DNA of 64,000 nucleotides from Lentzea aerocolonigenes. GTDB taxonomy: Bacteria > Actinomycetota > Actinomycetes > Mycobacteriales > Pseudonocardiaceae. The translations under genes were made by a program, and so were the position numbers. The notes under the pieces were generated by a model. The model ran no database searches. It was not told the origin of the DNA and worked only from the letters and a program-made list of their open reading frames with translations. Below, piece by piece: positions 43,591-53,198 of the stretch; positions within the stretch are counted from its first letter, which is position 1, and each line of letters starts with the position of its first letter. Where the stretch lies: positions 1 to 64,000 of the forward strand of contig NZ_JYJG01000049.1 of assembly GCF_000955955.1 (NCBI RefSeq), given 5' to 3'.

Positions 43591-44872
43591 TGTTCTCGTT
43601 CTCCTTCTGCACGGGGCGCACGAGCACAGTGGTGACGCGGATGCGGCCGCGTTCGTCCTTGCCGCCCTCCGCCCGCATGCGCAGGCCCGCGATCTCGGCC
43701 TCCGTGCCGGGCAGGGGCACGCGCCCGAGCCGTTGCGCGAGCAGGCCGCCGACGGTCTCGACCTCGTGGTCGTCCAACTCGGTGCCGAACAACGCGTCCA
43801 GGTCGTCGACCGGGAGCCTGGCGCTGACCCGCACCGCGCCGTCCTCGAGGTGCTCGACCGGCGGGCGGTCGTCGGTGTCGGACTCGTCGGTGATCTCGCC
43901 GACGATCTCCTCGAGGATGTCCTCGATGGTCAGCAGGCCCGCGGTGCCGCCGTACTCGTCGACCACGATCGCCATGTGGCGGCGCGACACCTGCATCTCG
44001 CGCAGCAGGTCCGCGATGGGCTTCGAGTCCGGGATGAAGCTCATCGGGCGCATCAGCTCGGAGACGTTCTTCGGGTCCTCGTCCTCTGCGAGCGTGGCCC
44101 GCATCATGTCCTTGAGGTTCACCACGCCGAGCACGTCGTCGACGCTCTCGCCGATCACCGGCACGCGGGTGTAGCCCGTCCGCAACGACAGCGCGAGCGC
44201 CTGCCGCAGCGACTTCGACTGCTCGATCCACACGATCTCGGTGCGCGGCACCATGACCTCGCGCGCGATGGTGTCGCCCAGCTCGAACACCGAGTGGATC
44301 ATCTCGCGCTCGCCCTCGTCGACGACGCCGCGTTCCTGCGCCATGTCGACCAGCTCGCGCAGCTCGACCTCGGAGCTGAACGGACCCTCGCGGAAGCCCT
44401 TGCCGGGCGTGATCGCGTTACCGATGAGGATCAGGAGCTTGGACAACGGCCCTAGCACGCGCCCGAGCTGCCGGACGGTGCCCGCGGCGACCAGACTCAC
44501 GCCGTACGGGTGCTGACGGCCGATGGTGCGCGGTCCGACGCCGACGAGCACGTACGACACGACGAGCATGCTCAGGCAGGAGTACAGGACGGCGAGCCAG
44601 TTGCTGTCCTCGTACTGCAGGAACACCGTGGTGACCAGCACCGCCGCCAGCATCTCGCAGAACAGGCGCAGCAGCAGCAACAGGTTGACGTGCCGCGGCC
44701 GGTCGTTGAGAACCTGCAGCAGCTGCCCCGTGCCCCAGCGCCCTTGCCGTTGCAACGCCTCGACGCGTGCGCGCGACACGGTGCCGAGCGCGGCGTCCAC
44801 ACACGCGAAGACACCGGCGGCGAGCACGAGCAAGACGGCCAGCACTATGACGCCGGCTGGGTTGCCGCTCAT
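43583..44872 (-). CDS. CorC/HlyC-family membrane protein (DUF21-CBS)
   Basis: 429 residues. The N-terminal DUF21 domain has four helices (VIVLAVLLVLAAGVFACVDAAL first). Paired CBS domains carry VMVPRTEIVWIEQSK, YTRVPVIGESVDDVLGVVNLKD, MAIVVDEYGGTAGLLTIEDILEEIVGEI. A C-terminal CorC_HlyC transporter-associated domain follows. Homologues act in magnesium export or homeostasis. Rv2366c position. Confidence 0.9.
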   Translation of the reverse strand: MSGNPAGVIVLAVLLVLAAGVFACVDAALGTVSRARVEALQRQGRWGTGQLLQVLNDRPRHVNLLLLLRLFCEMLAAVLVTTVFLQYEDSNWLAVLYSCLSMLVVSYVLVGVGPRTIGRQHPYGVSLVAAGTVRQLGRVLGPLSKLLILIGNAITPGKGFREGPFSSEVELRELVDMAQERGVVDEGEREMIHSVFELGDTIAREVMVPRTEIVWIEQSKSLRQALALSLRTGYTRVPVIGESVDDVLGVVNLKDMMRATLAEDEDPKNVSELMRPMSFIPDSKPIADLLREMQVSRRHMAIVVDEYGGTAGLLTIEDILEEIVGEITDESDTDDRPPVEHLEDGAVRVSARLPVDDLDALFGTELDDHEVETVGGLLAQRLGRVPLPGTEAEIAGLRMRAEGGKDERGRIRVTTVLVRPVQKENENND

Positions 44873-44878
44873 CGCGCG

Positions 44879-45439
44879 TCAGTCTTCGTCGGGGTGCTGG
44901 AGAGGCTTCTGCTCGTCCAACCCGACCGCGCCGAGCACCTTGTCGTCGGTGCTGCGCTGGTGGGCGGCTCGCTCGGCCTCGTCACGCGCGTTGCGGAAGT
45001 CCGCGAGGATGCGGTTCTGCAGCGTGAACATCTCGCGTTCCTCGGCAGGCTCCGCGTGGTCGTAGCCGAGCAGGTGCAGCACACCGTGCACGGTCAGCAG
45101 GTGCAGCTCGTCCAGCAACCCGTGACCGGCCTTCTTGGCCTGGTCCTTGGCGAACGCCGGGCACAGCACGATGTCCCCGAGCAGCGCGGGCCCGAGCCCT
45201 GCCGCGTCGGGCCGGCGCGCGGAGTCCAGCTCGTCCATGGGGAAGGCCATGACGTCCGTGGGGCCGGGCAGGTCCATCCAGCGCTCGTGCAGGTCGGCCA
45301 TCACGTCCAGCTCGACCAGCAGGACGGACAGCTCGGCCAGCGGGCTCACGCCCATGCGGTCCAGCGCGAAGCGGGCGGCGGAGACGATGGAACCCTCGTC
45401 GACTCCGACGCCCGACTCGTTGGCGATCTCGATGCTCAC
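44879..45439 (-). CDS. ybeY: Endoribonuclease YbeY (16S rRNA maturation)
   Basis: 186 residues. The zinc motif is [20 protein letters not shown] (HxxxHxxGxxH). Family marks [15 protein letters not shown] and [12 protein letters not shown] are present. It acts in 3' processing of 16S rRNA and ribosome quality control. The C-terminal tail extends about 40 residues past the active site. Between phoH and corC as in other actinobacteria. Confidence 0.95.
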   Translation of the reverse strand: MSIEIANESGVGVDEGSIVSAARFALDRMGVSPLAELSVLLVELDVMADLHERWMDLPGPTDVMAFPMDELDSARRPDAAGLGPALLGDIVLCPAFAKDQAKKAGHGLLDELHLLTVHGVLHLLGYDHAEPAEEREMFTLQNRILADFRNARDEAERAAHQRSTDDKVLGAVGLDEQKPLQHPDED

Positions 45440-45444
45440 GGCGC

Positions 45445-46494
45445 CTATCGTCCCCGGCGCTGGTTACCCCGGCGTGCACCGGGTCCGTGGTGTTGCCCGT
45501 TCTGGTCGACGAGGTCCTGCTGGACCTGCCACTTGTCGTACGCGTCGACGATGTCCCCGACGAGACGGTGACGGACCACGTCCTGGCTGGTCAGCACGGA
45601 GAAGTGCACGTCATCGACGCCGTCCAGGATGTCCTTGACGACCCGCAGACCGCTGCGCTGGCCGCCGGGCAGGTCGACCTGGGTGATGTCACCCGTCACG
45701 ACGATCTTGGAGCCGAAGCCCAGGCGGGTGAGGAACATCTTCATCTGCTCGGGAGTCGTGTTCTGCGCCTCGTCGAGGATGATGAACGCGTCGTTCAGGC
45801 TTCTTCCCCGCATGTAGGCCAGCGGTGCGACCTCGATCGTGCCCGCCTGCGTGAGGCGCGGGATCGACTCCGGGTCGACCATGTCGTGCAGCGCGTCGTA
45901 GAGCGGGCGCAGGTACGGGTCGATCTTCTCGTACAGCGTGCCTGGCAGGTAGCCGAGCCGCTCGCCCGCCTCGACGGCCGGGCGGGTGAGGATGATCCGG
46001 TTGACCTGCTTGGCCTGCAGCGCCTGCACGGCCTTGGCCATGGCGAGGTAGGTCTTGCCGGTGCCGGCGGGGCCGATGCCGAACACGATGGTGTTCTTGT
46101 CGATCGCGTCGACGTAGTGCTTCTGGTTCAGCGTCTTCGGCCGGATCGTGCGGCCGCGGCGGCTGATGATGTCCAGGCTCAGCACCTCGGCGGGCGACTC
46201 GGCCTCGTTCGCGTTCAGCATCGCGATGGTGCGGCGGACCGTGTTCTGGTCGATGGCCTGGCCGCGGCTCGCGAGGGTGACGAGTTCGGAGAAGACCCGC
46301 TCGGCGAAGGCCACGTCGGCGGGGTCACCGGACAGGGTGATCTCGTTCCCGCGCACGTGCACGTCGGCGTCGAGCAGATCCTCGGCGAGCCGGAGGTTCT
46401 CGTCGCGCGACCCCAGCAGGCTGAGCACCGCACCTTCCGGCACGGCGAACCGGGACTGACCTTCCTTGGTGCTCTGCTGTGTTTCTTCGGCCAC
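45445..46494 (-). CDS. phoH: PhoH-family ATPase
   Basis: 349 residues. The P-loop is [19 protein letters not shown], Walker B is [21 protein letters not shown], and [19 protein letters not shown] follows. An N-terminal KH-like region ([22 protein letters not shown]) precedes it. It is an RNA-linked ATPase whose gene is regularly next to ybeY. The C-terminal tail is Gly/Arg/His-rich. Confidence 0.93.
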   Translation of the reverse strand: MAEETQQSTKEGQSRFAVPEGAVLSLLGSRDENLRLAEDLLDADVHVRGNEITLSGDPADVAFAERVFSELVTLASRGQAIDQNTVRRTIAMLNANEAESPAEVLSLDIISRRGRTIRPKTLNQKHYVDAIDKNTIVFGIGPAGTGKTYLAMAKAVQALQAKQVNRIILTRPAVEAGERLGYLPGTLYEKIDPYLRPLYDALHDMVDPESIPRLTQAGTIEVAPLAYMRGRSLNDAFIILDEAQNTTPEQMKMFLTRLGFGSKIVVTGDITQVDLPGGQRSGLRVVKDILDGVDDVHFSVLTSQDVVRHRLVGDIVDAYDKWQVQQDLVDQNGQHHGPGARRGNQRRGR

Positions 46495-46596
46495 GTGGCC
46501 CCGGCCTGCTTCCTGTCGCTCGGATCTGATGCGTCGATGCTAGTCCGGCCGAAAATGGGTGGCTACCGGATTGCTCACCGTGTGTGCTCAGGCCCT

Positions 46597-47397
46597 GTGG
46601 AGATCCGCAGGCTTGGTGTCGACGACATACCCGAGTGCATGAAGCTCATCACGGACCGGGGTTGGAAGTGGCCGGCGGCGCAGTGGGAGCTGATGCTCGC
46701 GCTCGGTCCCGGCCTCGGCGCGTTCGACGGGGGAACGATCTTGGGGACGGCGTTGTCGACGCCCTACCCGGAGGCGCAGTCGATCAGTGGCGTACTGGTC
46801 GGTACCTGGGCCGAACGCCGTGGCGTGGGCACCGCGCTGATGTCCAATATATTGGATATTGCCTCGACACCGGTATCCGTGCTGTATGCGACATCCATGG
46901 GAGAGCCGCTGTATGCAAAACTCGGCTTTCACCCGGTCGGGGTGACGACTGAATACAGCGGCGTGTACACGGGATCCGCCGCCGGCGTGACCCGGCCGGT
47001 CGCGATATCCGATATATCGGCGCTGGCCGCAGTCGACCGCGAGGTCAGCGGCTACACGCGCGACAAGTTCTGGGACTTCGCGCCGTCGCGCTACTCGTTG
47101 CGCACCGCGGAGTTCGAGGGCGGGCTCGGCCTGATCGGCTCACGTCAGCTGGCGAACGGTGCCGCGGTCGGCCCGATCATCGCGCCCACGGCGGCCGACG
47201 CGTGCGCGCTGATCTCGGACGTGGTGGCGGGCGGTGAGCGGTTCCGCGTCGACACCGACGACGCCGACGTCGGGGCTTTCCTGCTGGCCAACGGTTTCGA
47301 GGCGCGCAACGGCTGTGCGCTGATGGTGTACGGGGCGAAGACGCTGCCCGGCGACCGCTCGCGCTACTTCGCCCCGGCGTCTCTGGCGCTGGGCTGA
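46597..47397 (+). CDS. GNAT acetyltransferase, tandem paralogue 1
   Basis: 266 residues from GTG 46597 (ATG 46555 is in frame upstream). The GNAT core covers 1-130: VEIRRLGVDDIPECMKL, motif A WAERRGVGTALMSNI, and MGEPLYAKLGFHPVG. A C-terminal half of about 130 residues is shared with the next gene. Two AT-rich palindromes lie in frame at 46842-46860 and 47004-47020, using ATA codons. Substrate unknown. Confidence 0.82.
   Translation: MEIRRLGVDDIPECMKLITDRGWKWPAAQWELMLALGPGLGAFDGGTILGTALSTPYPEAQSISGVLVGTWAERRGVGTALMSNILDIASTPVSVLYATSMGEPLYAKLGFHPVGVTTEYSGVYTGSAAGVTRPVAISDISALAAVDREVSGYTRDKFWDFAPSRYSLRTAEFEGGLGLIGSRQLANGAAVGPIIAPTAADACALISDVVAGGERFRVDTDDADVGAFLLANGFEARNGCALMVYGAKTLPGDRSRYFAPASLALG
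46842..46860. repeat. AT-rich palindrome in the first GNAT gene
   Basis: GTCCAATATATTGGATATT, read as Ser-Asn-Ile-Leu-Asp-Ile with an ATA codon. It is close to the reverse complement of the long motif form at 25118. In the paralogue the same codons read GGTATCCCATGTACTGGATACC-like sequence, still palindromic. Confidence 0.7.
47004..47020. repeat. AT-rich palindrome GATATCCGATATATCGG in the first GNAT gene
   Basis: It matches the left flank and end of the hairpin at 30985-30999 (GATATCCGATATATC) and differs at one base from the copy at 25118-25134. Read in frame as Ile-Ser-Asp-Ile-Ser with two ATA codons. Confidence 0.75.
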
Positions 47398-47411
47398 TCT
47401 CTGGGGGATCC

Positions 47412-48194
47412 GTGGAACTGCGACGACTGACGAAGGACGACATCACCACGTGCTCCGACCTGGCCGAGAGCCGGTCGTGGCCGCGTGAGGAGAAGAAGTG
47501 GGAGTTCCTGCTCGCGCACGGCGAGGGCTGGGGACTGTTCGACTCGGAAGGCCTGGCCGGCACGACGATCGTGACGCACTACCCGGAGCTGTCGTCGGTC
47601 AGCATGGTGCTGGTCGCCGAACGCTGCGCGCGCCAGGGCCACGCCCGCCGGCTGGTATCCCATGTACTGGATACCGGTGTCTCGACGTTGTTCGCGACGG
47701 ACATGGGCCGTCCGTTGTACGAACAGCTGGGCTTCCGCGCTGTCGGCTTCACCGACATCCACGCCGGCACGTTCGCGGGACCGGCCGCTGATATATCGCA
47801 CATCGCGACCGCCGCCGACCTCGACCACGTCGTCGCACTCGACACCAAGGTCACCGGCATCACCCGGCCGTACCTGTGGGAGTCGTTGCTCGACATGGGA
47901 ACCATCCGGATCTCGGACCACGGAGTGGTGGGCTCGTGGCAGGTCCGCGACGCGCGCATGCTGATCGGTCCGCTCATCGCGGACACCCCAGCCGACGCGT
48001 GCGCGCTCATCGCCGATACCGCGGCCGGTGTTCCGAGCGTGCGCGTCGACGTGCACGACCCGGAGGTGATCGCGTTCGTGCGCGCGCACGGCCTGGAGTC
48101 GTGGGGCACGCCCACGTGGATGGTCAGGGGCGCCGAGCAACTGCCCGGCGACCGGGCTCGCTACCACGCTCCTCTGTTGCAGGCCCTCGGCTAG
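47412..48194 (+). CDS. GNAT acetyltransferase, tandem paralogue 2
   Basis: 260 residues from GTG with GGGGGA upstream, 14 bases after paralogue 1. The same layout: VELRRLTKDDITTCSDLAES, motif A CARQGHARRLVSHV, MGRPLYEQLGFRAVGFTD, and a C-terminal half with LPGDRARYHAPLLQALG, matching LPGDRSRYFAPASLALG of its sister. A tandem duplication. It contains GCTGATATATCGC at 47787-47799. Confidence 0.82.
   Translation: MELRRLTKDDITTCSDLAESRSWPREEKKWEFLLAHGEGWGLFDSEGLAGTTIVTHYPELSSVSMVLVAERCARQGHARRLVSHVLDTGVSTLFATDMGRPLYEQLGFRAVGFTDIHAGTFAGPAADISHIATAADLDHVVALDTKVTGITRPYLWESLLDMGTIRISDHGVVGSWQVRDARMLIGPLIADTPADACALIADTAAGVPSVRVDVHDPEVIAFVRAHGLESWGTPTWMVRGAEQLPGDRARYHAPLLQALG
47787..47799. repeat. AT-rich palindrome GCTGATATATCGC in the second GNAT gene
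   Basis: The core GATATATC (47790-47797) with the GCT prefix also seen at 25008 and 31097. Read Ala-Asp-Ile-Ser-His with ATA. Confidence 0.75.
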
Positions 48195-48206
48195 AGGCGC
48201 TGTGTT

Positions 48207-48524
48207 TCAAAGACGCTGGCCGCCGAGCACGTGCAGGTGGGCGTGGAAGACCTCCTGCCCGCTGTCCGGCCCGGTGTTGAACAGCAACCGGTAGCCCGAC
48301 TCCGCCACGCCTTCGGCCTCGGCGACCTCTTTGGCAGCGGCGAAGAGGTCGCCGAGCTGCTCGCCGTTGAGGTCGACGGCGTTCGGCACGTGCTCGCGCG
48401 GAATGAGCAGCACGTGCACCGGCGCCTTGGGGTGGATGTCGCGGAACGCCAGCGTCGTCTTGGTCTCGTGCACGACCGTCGCGGGAATCTCCCCGGCGGC
48501 GATCCGGCAGAACAAACAGGACAT
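48207..48524 (-). CDS. HIT-family (histidine triad) nucleotide hydrolase
   Basis: 105 residues. The triad is EVFHAHLHVLGG (HxHxH). The zinc-type N terminus is SCLFCRIAAGEIPATVVHE. It is HINT-like and probably hydrolyses nucleotide phosphoramidates. Full length. Confidence 0.93.
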   Translation of the reverse strand: MSCLFCRIAAGEIPATVVHETKTTLAFRDIHPKAPVHVLLIPREHVPNAVDLNGEQLGDLFAAAKEVAEAEGVAESGYRLLFNTGPDSGQEVFHAHLHVLGGQRL

Positions 48525-48533
48525 GCCTGCAAG

Positions 48534-49124
48534 CTAAGCGAAGAACCGGTCCAGCTGCTCGTCGACGGCCTCGATCATGTCCTCGGCCGTCAGCTCGTCC
48601 GGCCCGAGCCCGTGGTGGATGTTGAGCCCGTCGATCAGCACGATGAACCGCCGCGCCGCTTTGATCGGCACCACTCCGTCCCGCAGCTCCCCCGCCTCCT
48701 GGGCAGCCGTCAGAACACGCGCGATCTCGCCATAAAGCTCACGAGTACCGTAGCGCTCCAACTCGTGCAGCGACGGCTCGACCATCGCGCGCGGCAGGAA
48801 TGACAACAACACGGCGGCCTCTACCCGCCGCTCCTCGTCCAACGCCAGCATCTCGTGCGCGAAAGCCCTCAACAGCTCCCGGTGGCCGACGGAGCTGTCG
48901 AGCTTTTCCAGCCGCGCGATGAACCGCCGGTACGCGAGCTCCATCGCGAAGCCCAGCAGGGAATCCTGCGTGGGGAAGTAATGGCGCAACGACCCGCTGG
49001 ACCACCCCGACTCGGCCGCGACGGCGCGCACGGACGCGTGGTCGATCCCGTCCCGCCGCACAATTCGCCACACGGCCTCAGCGAGTTCGCGGCGGCGTTC
49101 CTCGTGGTCGACAACCTTCGGCAC
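48534..49124 (-). CDS. TetR-family regulator, BetI-like
   Basis: 196 residues. Helix-turn-helix: ELAEAVWRIVRRDGIDHASVRAVAAESGWSSGSLRHYF. The C-terminal domain resembles BetI/TetR_C_6 (LRDGVVPIKAARRFIVLIDGL). It lies 9 bases before the alpha/beta-hydrolase gene start on the same strand, so the HIT, TetR and hydrolase genes form one string; the ligand is unknown. Confidence 0.88.
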   Translation of the reverse strand: MPKVVDHEERRRELAEAVWRIVRRDGIDHASVRAVAAESGWSSGSLRHYFPTQDSLLGFAMELAYRRFIARLEKLDSSVGHRELLRAFAHEMLALDEERRVEAAVLLSFLPRAMVEPSLHELERYGTRELYGEIARVLTAAQEAGELRDGVVPIKAARRFIVLIDGLNIHHGLGPDELTAEDMIEAVDEQLDRFFA

Positions 49125-49133
49125 GGGCTCTTT

Positions 49134-49790
49134 CTAGCAGCCGCCGGCAAGCCGCCCGACAGCCGCGCGGCACAGCTCCCAGGACTCGGTGCCCGGCGTG
49201 ATCACGTCCATGTGCCCGGCGCCCTCGACCACAACGAGTTCCGCCTGCGGCTCCACACCACAGAAATCGATGCTCTGCTGCACCGGCACGTCCTCGTCCG
49301 CATCACCGTGCACACAAATCACGGGCTTGCCGATGGGCACCAACGCCGTCGGTGAAGCCTCCGCGAACTGCTCCTCGGTGCACAGCTCCAACGCCCGATG
49401 CGTGATGTGTTCCGTGAAGTCGAGCACGGCCGCCTGGGCCACAGCTCCGACCACTCGCTCGCTGTGCTTGGCCGCCCACACAGCGAGATGCCCTCCGGCG
49501 CTGTGTCCGAGCGTCACCACGGGACCGATGTCGACAGCGTCAATGGCGGCCAACACGTCCTGTCCGGTAACAGGCCACCCACCGTCACCGCCGACGCGCC
49601 GATATTCGATGTTCCAGACGGCGAATCCGTCCTTCACAAGCACATCCGCCAGTGGCCGGCCGAGTTCCAGACCGTATCGCTGGTGCCAGAAACCACCGTG
49701 GATGACGACAACAGCACCCTGAGCAACACCGTCAGGAAGATAAAGCTCCCCGAACTGACTGGCATGCTCACCGTAAGCAATCCGCTGCAC
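49134..49790 (-). CDS. Alpha/beta-hydrolase (esterase/kynurenine formamidase-like)
   Basis: 218 residues. The oxyanion motif is VVVIHGGFWHQRYG (HGGF/W) and the nucleophile elbow is VTLGHSAGGHLAVWAA. The probable Asp lies in CVHGDADEDVP and the His in GAGHMDVITP. HGGFW suggests the kynurenine formamidase-like esterase group, but the substrate is unproven. No signal peptide. Confidence 0.85.
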   Translation of the reverse strand: MQRIAYGEHASQFGELYLPDGVAQGAVVVIHGGFWHQRYGLELGRPLADVLVKDGFAVWNIEYRRVGGDGGWPVTGQDVLAAIDAVDIGPVVTLGHSAGGHLAVWAAKHSERVVGAVAQAAVLDFTEHITHRALELCTEEQFAEASPTALVPIGKPVICVHGDADEDVPVQQSIDFCGVEPQAELVVVEGAGHMDVITPGTESWELCRAAVGRLAGGC

Positions 49791-49902
49791 ACGCAGAACC
49801 TACGCCAGACCATAAAGGCAAGAAACCACAAACACATGATGGGCCGCCGAAGCCGAAGGCGAGGCGGCCGGGGGTCCGGGGGCGGAGCCCGCCGGCTGGG
49901 GG

Positions 49903-50036
49903 TTTGGGGGCTCGGCCCCCAAAAGACACGCTTTTGGTTCAGGCAGCGAAGACGCGTCAGCGTCGAGCAGCCTGAACCAAACCAAAAGGGGCGCCTCGCG
50001 GTCCGAAGCCTGGGGGTCGCTTCGCCGCGAGGCGCC
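49903..50036. repeat. Three stacked hairpins in the gap after rsmE
   Basis: Hairpin 1: 49903-49923, TTTGGGGGC/GCCCCCAAA with a 3-base loop. Hairpin 2: 49936-49978, GGTTCAGGCAGC against GCAGCCTGAACC (one mismatch), with an inner GACGC/GCGTC stem. Hairpin 3: 49990-50001 and 50025-50036, GGCGCCTCGCGG/CCGCGAGGCGCC, perfect 12-bp arms. The gap 49791-50218 holds no gene that I can support. These may end the rsmE transcript or be an intergenic repeat family. Confidence 0.6.
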
Positions 50037-50218
50037 GACGCCGGACCGAGGGGGGAGGTGTCCGGCGAGTCTTTTGGTCAGAAGGGCCTAATCGTCTACT
50101 CCGTTTCCGGATAGACCAATCAACCCCTCTGCAGCCAAGGGTAACCCCATCGGCCTGCGATTCGCTACAACTTCCGTCAAGCCAATCCATCCGACGTTCA
50201 CCTTGGGAGTGAACTGGG

Positions 50219-50950
50219 TCACCAGCGAGAGGTGAGTACCCCGAGCGCACCAAGAGCAACCGCGGCAGCGGTAGAAGCACGCAACACGGTTGGGCCCAAC
50301 CGGACGATCCGCGCACCCGAAGATCGCAGAGCTTCCAGTTCCTCAGGCGTGATCCCACCCTCGGGACCGACGACGAGCAGCACGTCTCCGGAAGCGGGCA
50401 GCGGAACATCCGCCAGCCGGTCGGTCGCGCTCTCATGCAACACGAGGGTCAGCGCGGCGGACGACACGCGATGAGAAAGCTGTGCCGTGCTCACGGGTTC
50501 GTCGACGAAAGGCACCCGCGAACGGCGGGCCTGCTTCGCCGCCTCGCGAACCGTGGAACGCCAGCGCCCCAACGCTTTCGCGCCGCGCGGGCCGTCCTCC
50601 CACTTCGTGATGCACCGGGAGGCACGCCACGGCACCACTCCGTCCACGCCGGCTTCGGTGGCCAGTTCGACGGCGAGCTCGCCGCGGTCGCCCTTCACCA
50701 ACGCCTGCGCCAGCACCACGCGCGGAGAGGCAGGAGGCTCCTCCGTGCGCTCAAGAACCTTCAACGACAAGGCATCCCGCTCGACAGCCACGACCGAGCA
50801 GCGCGCCAGCACACCAGAACCGTCGGACAGCACGAGTTCCTCACCGACACGCAACCGTCGAACCGTCGCGGCGTGACGACCCTCGGGGCCGTCGAGCACG
50901 AACTCCGGGCCCGACGGCAACGCGTCGACGAGAAAGACCGGCAGCGTCAC
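50219..50950 (-). CDS. rsmE: 16S rRNA m3U1498 methyltransferase RsmE
   Basis: 243 residues. The N-terminal PUA-like part is [30 protein letters not shown]. The SPOUT knot is [20 protein letters not shown] and [17 protein letters not shown]. Its start overlaps the dnaJ stop (ATGA). Rv2372c position. Confidence 0.94.
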   Translation of the reverse strand: MTLPVFLVDALPSGPEFVLDGPEGRHAATVRRLRVGEELVLSDGSGVLARCSVVAVERDALSLKVLERTEEPPASPRVVLAQALVKGDRGELAVELATEAGVDGVVPWRASRCITKWEDGPRGAKALGRWRSTVREAAKQARRSRVPFVDEPVSTAQLSHRVSSAALTLVLHESATDRLADVPLPASGDVLLVVGPEGGITPEELEALRSSGARIVRLGPTVLRASTAAAVALGALGVLTSRW

Positions 50951-52116
50951 CGCTGGCCGCGCGAGGCACGCAGGCGGGAGAACAGGCCGCCGCCGCCCTT
51001 GCCGTTGTGGGACAACGAAGGCTCGCTCTCGCCGCGCATCTCGGCCAGGTCGCGCAGCAACGCGGACTGCGCGGCGTCGAGCTTCGTGGGCACGACGACC
51101 TCGAGGTGCACGTGCAGGTCGCCACGGCCGTCGACGCGCCCGGTCGAGCGCAGCTTCGGCATGCCGCGGCCGGTCAGCACGAGCTGCGTGTTCGGCTGCG
51201 TGCCGGGGTCGATCTCGAGCTCTTCCTCGCCGTCCAGCGTCTTCAGCGGCAGCGTGGCACCGAGAGCAGCCGTCGTCATCGGGATCTGCACGACGCAGTG
51301 CAGGTCGGCGCCGTCGCGTTCGAAGATCTCGTGCGGGTGCTCCTCGACCTCGACGTAGAGGTCACCGGCCGGGCCACCACCGGGGCCGACCTCGCCCTGG
51401 CCCGCGAGGCGCACGCGCATGCCCTCGGCGACACCGGCGGGGATGTTCACGGAGATCGTGCGGCGCGAGCGCACGCGGCCGTCGCCCGCGCACTGCTGGC
51501 ACGGGTCGGGGATGACCTCGCCGAAGCCGCGGCACACCGGGCACGGGCGCGACGTCACGACCTGGCCGAGGAACGAGCGCTGCACGGACTGGACCTCGCC
51601 GCGGCCGTTGCAGGTGTCGCACTGGACCGGCTTGGAGTTGCTGTTGGTGCCCGCGCCGTGGCAGCGGTCGCAGAGGATCGCGGTGTCGACGGTCAGCTCA
51701 CGGGTGGCGCCCGCCGCGCACTCCTCCAGCGTCATGTCGAGCCGGATCAACGCGTCGGAGCCCGGCTGCACCCGGCTGCGCGGACCGCGGCCGCCGCCGG
51801 CCGAGGCGCCGAAGAAGGCGTCCATGATGTCGCCGAGACCGAAGCCCGCGAACGGGTCACCGCCCGCGCGTCCACCGCCGGCCGAGTCGAGCGGGTCGCC
51901 GCCCAGGTCGACGACGCGGCGCTTCTCGGGGTTCGACAACACCTCGTAGGCGGCCGTCACCTCCTTGAAGCGGGCCTCCTCGTTGGGATTGACGTCCGGG
52001 TGCAGCTGCCTGGCGAGCTTGCGGTAGGCGCGCTTGATCTCATCCTGTGTCGCGTTCTGCGAGACACCGAGGATGCCGTAGTAATCCCTGGCCACCTTGT
52101 TCGCTTTCGTGTTCAT
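50947..52116 (-). CDS. dnaJ2: Chaperone DnaJ (DnaJ2)
   Basis: 389 residues. The J domain is [34 protein letters not shown] (HPD), followed by a short Gly-rich linker. Four zinc repeats: [32 protein letters not shown]. The C-terminal substrate domain is complete. It stimulates DnaK. It is linked to hrcA, as is usual for the second DnaJ of actinobacteria. Confidence 0.95.
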   Translation of the reverse strand: MNTKANKVARDYYGILGVSQNATQDEIKRAYRKLARQLHPDVNPNEEARFKEVTAAYEVLSNPEKRRVVDLGGDPLDSAGGGRAGGDPFAGFGLGDIMDAFFGASAGGGRGPRSRVQPGSDALIRLDMTLEECAAGATRELTVDTAILCDRCHGAGTNSNSKPVQCDTCNGRGEVQSVQRSFLGQVVTSRPCPVCRGFGEVIPDPCQQCAGDGRVRSRRTISVNIPAGVAEGMRVRLAGQGEVGPGGGPAGDLYVEVEEHPHEIFERDGADLHCVVQIPMTTAALGATLPLKTLDGEEELEIDPGTQPNTQLVLTGRGMPKLRSTGRVDGRGDLHVHLEVVVPTKLDAAQSALLRDLAEMRGESEPSLSHNGKGGGGLFSRLRASRGQR

Positions 52117-52153
52117 CTTTCAGAGCAAGAAGTTCTCGTGGGTTTTCCGTTGT

Positions 52154-53176
52154 TCAGCGGCCGGTGAGGATCTCACCGACGTAGTTGGCAACCGCGCGGA
52201 CGGCCGCCATTGTTCCGGGGTAGTCCATGCGCGTCGGTCCGACGACGCCGAGGCCGCCCAGCGGATTGTCGCGGCTGCCGTAGCCGATGGACACCACCGA
52301 AGTGCTGCGCATCTCAGCGGCCTCGTTCTCCTCGCCGATGCGCACCAGCACGCGACCGGGGTCGCGGGAGGCGGCGAGCAGCTTGAGCACGATCACCTGT
52401 TCCTCGAGCGCTTCCAGCACCTGCCGGAGCGAGCCGGGGAAGTCGGCGACGTTGCGGGTGAGGTTCGCGGTGCCGCCGAGCACGAGCCGTTCCTCCGGGT
52501 GCTCGACGAGCGTCTCGATCAGCACCGTCGCGACCCGCAGCATCGGATCGCGCAGGTCCTGCCGCACCTCGTCCGGCAGTTCGGCGACCCGCACCGAGGC
52601 GTCGGTCAGGCGCTGGCCGGACATCGCCTGGTTCAGCATGCCGCGCAGGTGCGCGGTGTCCTCTTCGCTGATCACGTCGCCCAGCTCGACGATGCGCTGG
52701 TCGACCCGGCCGGTGTCGGTGATCAGCACGAGCATCAGCCGGGACGGCGTGATCGGCAGCACTTCCAGGTGACGGACGGCCGCGCGGGACAGCGTCGGCA
52801 CCTGGATCACCGCGACCTGCCGGGTGAGCTGCGCGAGCAACCGGACGCTGCGGCGCATCACGTCGTCGAGGTCGAGAGCCCCGTCGAGGAAACTCCGGAT
52901 GGCCCGCTTCTCGGCCGTCGAGAGCGGCTTGATCTCGCTCAGCTTGTCGACGAACAGCCGGTAGCCCTTGTCCGTCGGCACGCGACCGGCACTGGTGTGC
53001 GGCTGGGCGATGTAGCCCTCGTCCTCCAGAGCGGCCATGTCGTTGCGCACGGTCGCGCTCGACACACCCAGGTTGTGCCGCTCCACCAGGGCTTTCGACC
53101 CGACGGGCTCCTGGTTGGACACGTAGTCGGCGACGATGGCCCGCAAGACCTCGAACCGACGTTCATCGGCGTTCAC
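52154..53176 (-). CDS. hrcA: Heat-inducible repressor HrcA
   Basis: 340 residues. The N-terminal winged helix is [50 protein letters not shown]. The rest is the GAF-like HrcA core. It represses groE-type operons by binding CIRCE when GroEL-stabilised. No CIRCE palindrome was found upstream of it in this window. Confidence 0.95.
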   Translation of the reverse strand: MNADERRFEVLRAIVADYVSNQEPVGSKALVERHNLGVSSATVRNDMAALEDEGYIAQPHTSAGRVPTDKGYRLFVDKLSEIKPLSTAEKRAIRSFLDGALDLDDVMRRSVRLLAQLTRQVAVIQVPTLSRAAVRHLEVLPITPSRLMLVLITDTGRVDQRIVELGDVISEEDTAHLRGMLNQAMSGQRLTDASVRVAELPDEVRQDLRDPMLRVATVLIETLVEHPEERLVLGGTANLTRNVADFPGSLRQVLEALEEQVIVLKLLAASRDPGRVLVRIGEENEAAEMRSTSVVSIGYGSRDNPLGGLGVVGPTRMDYPGTMAAVRAVANYVGEILTGR

Positions 53177-53198
53177 CGCTGCTCACCTCCGTGTCCAC

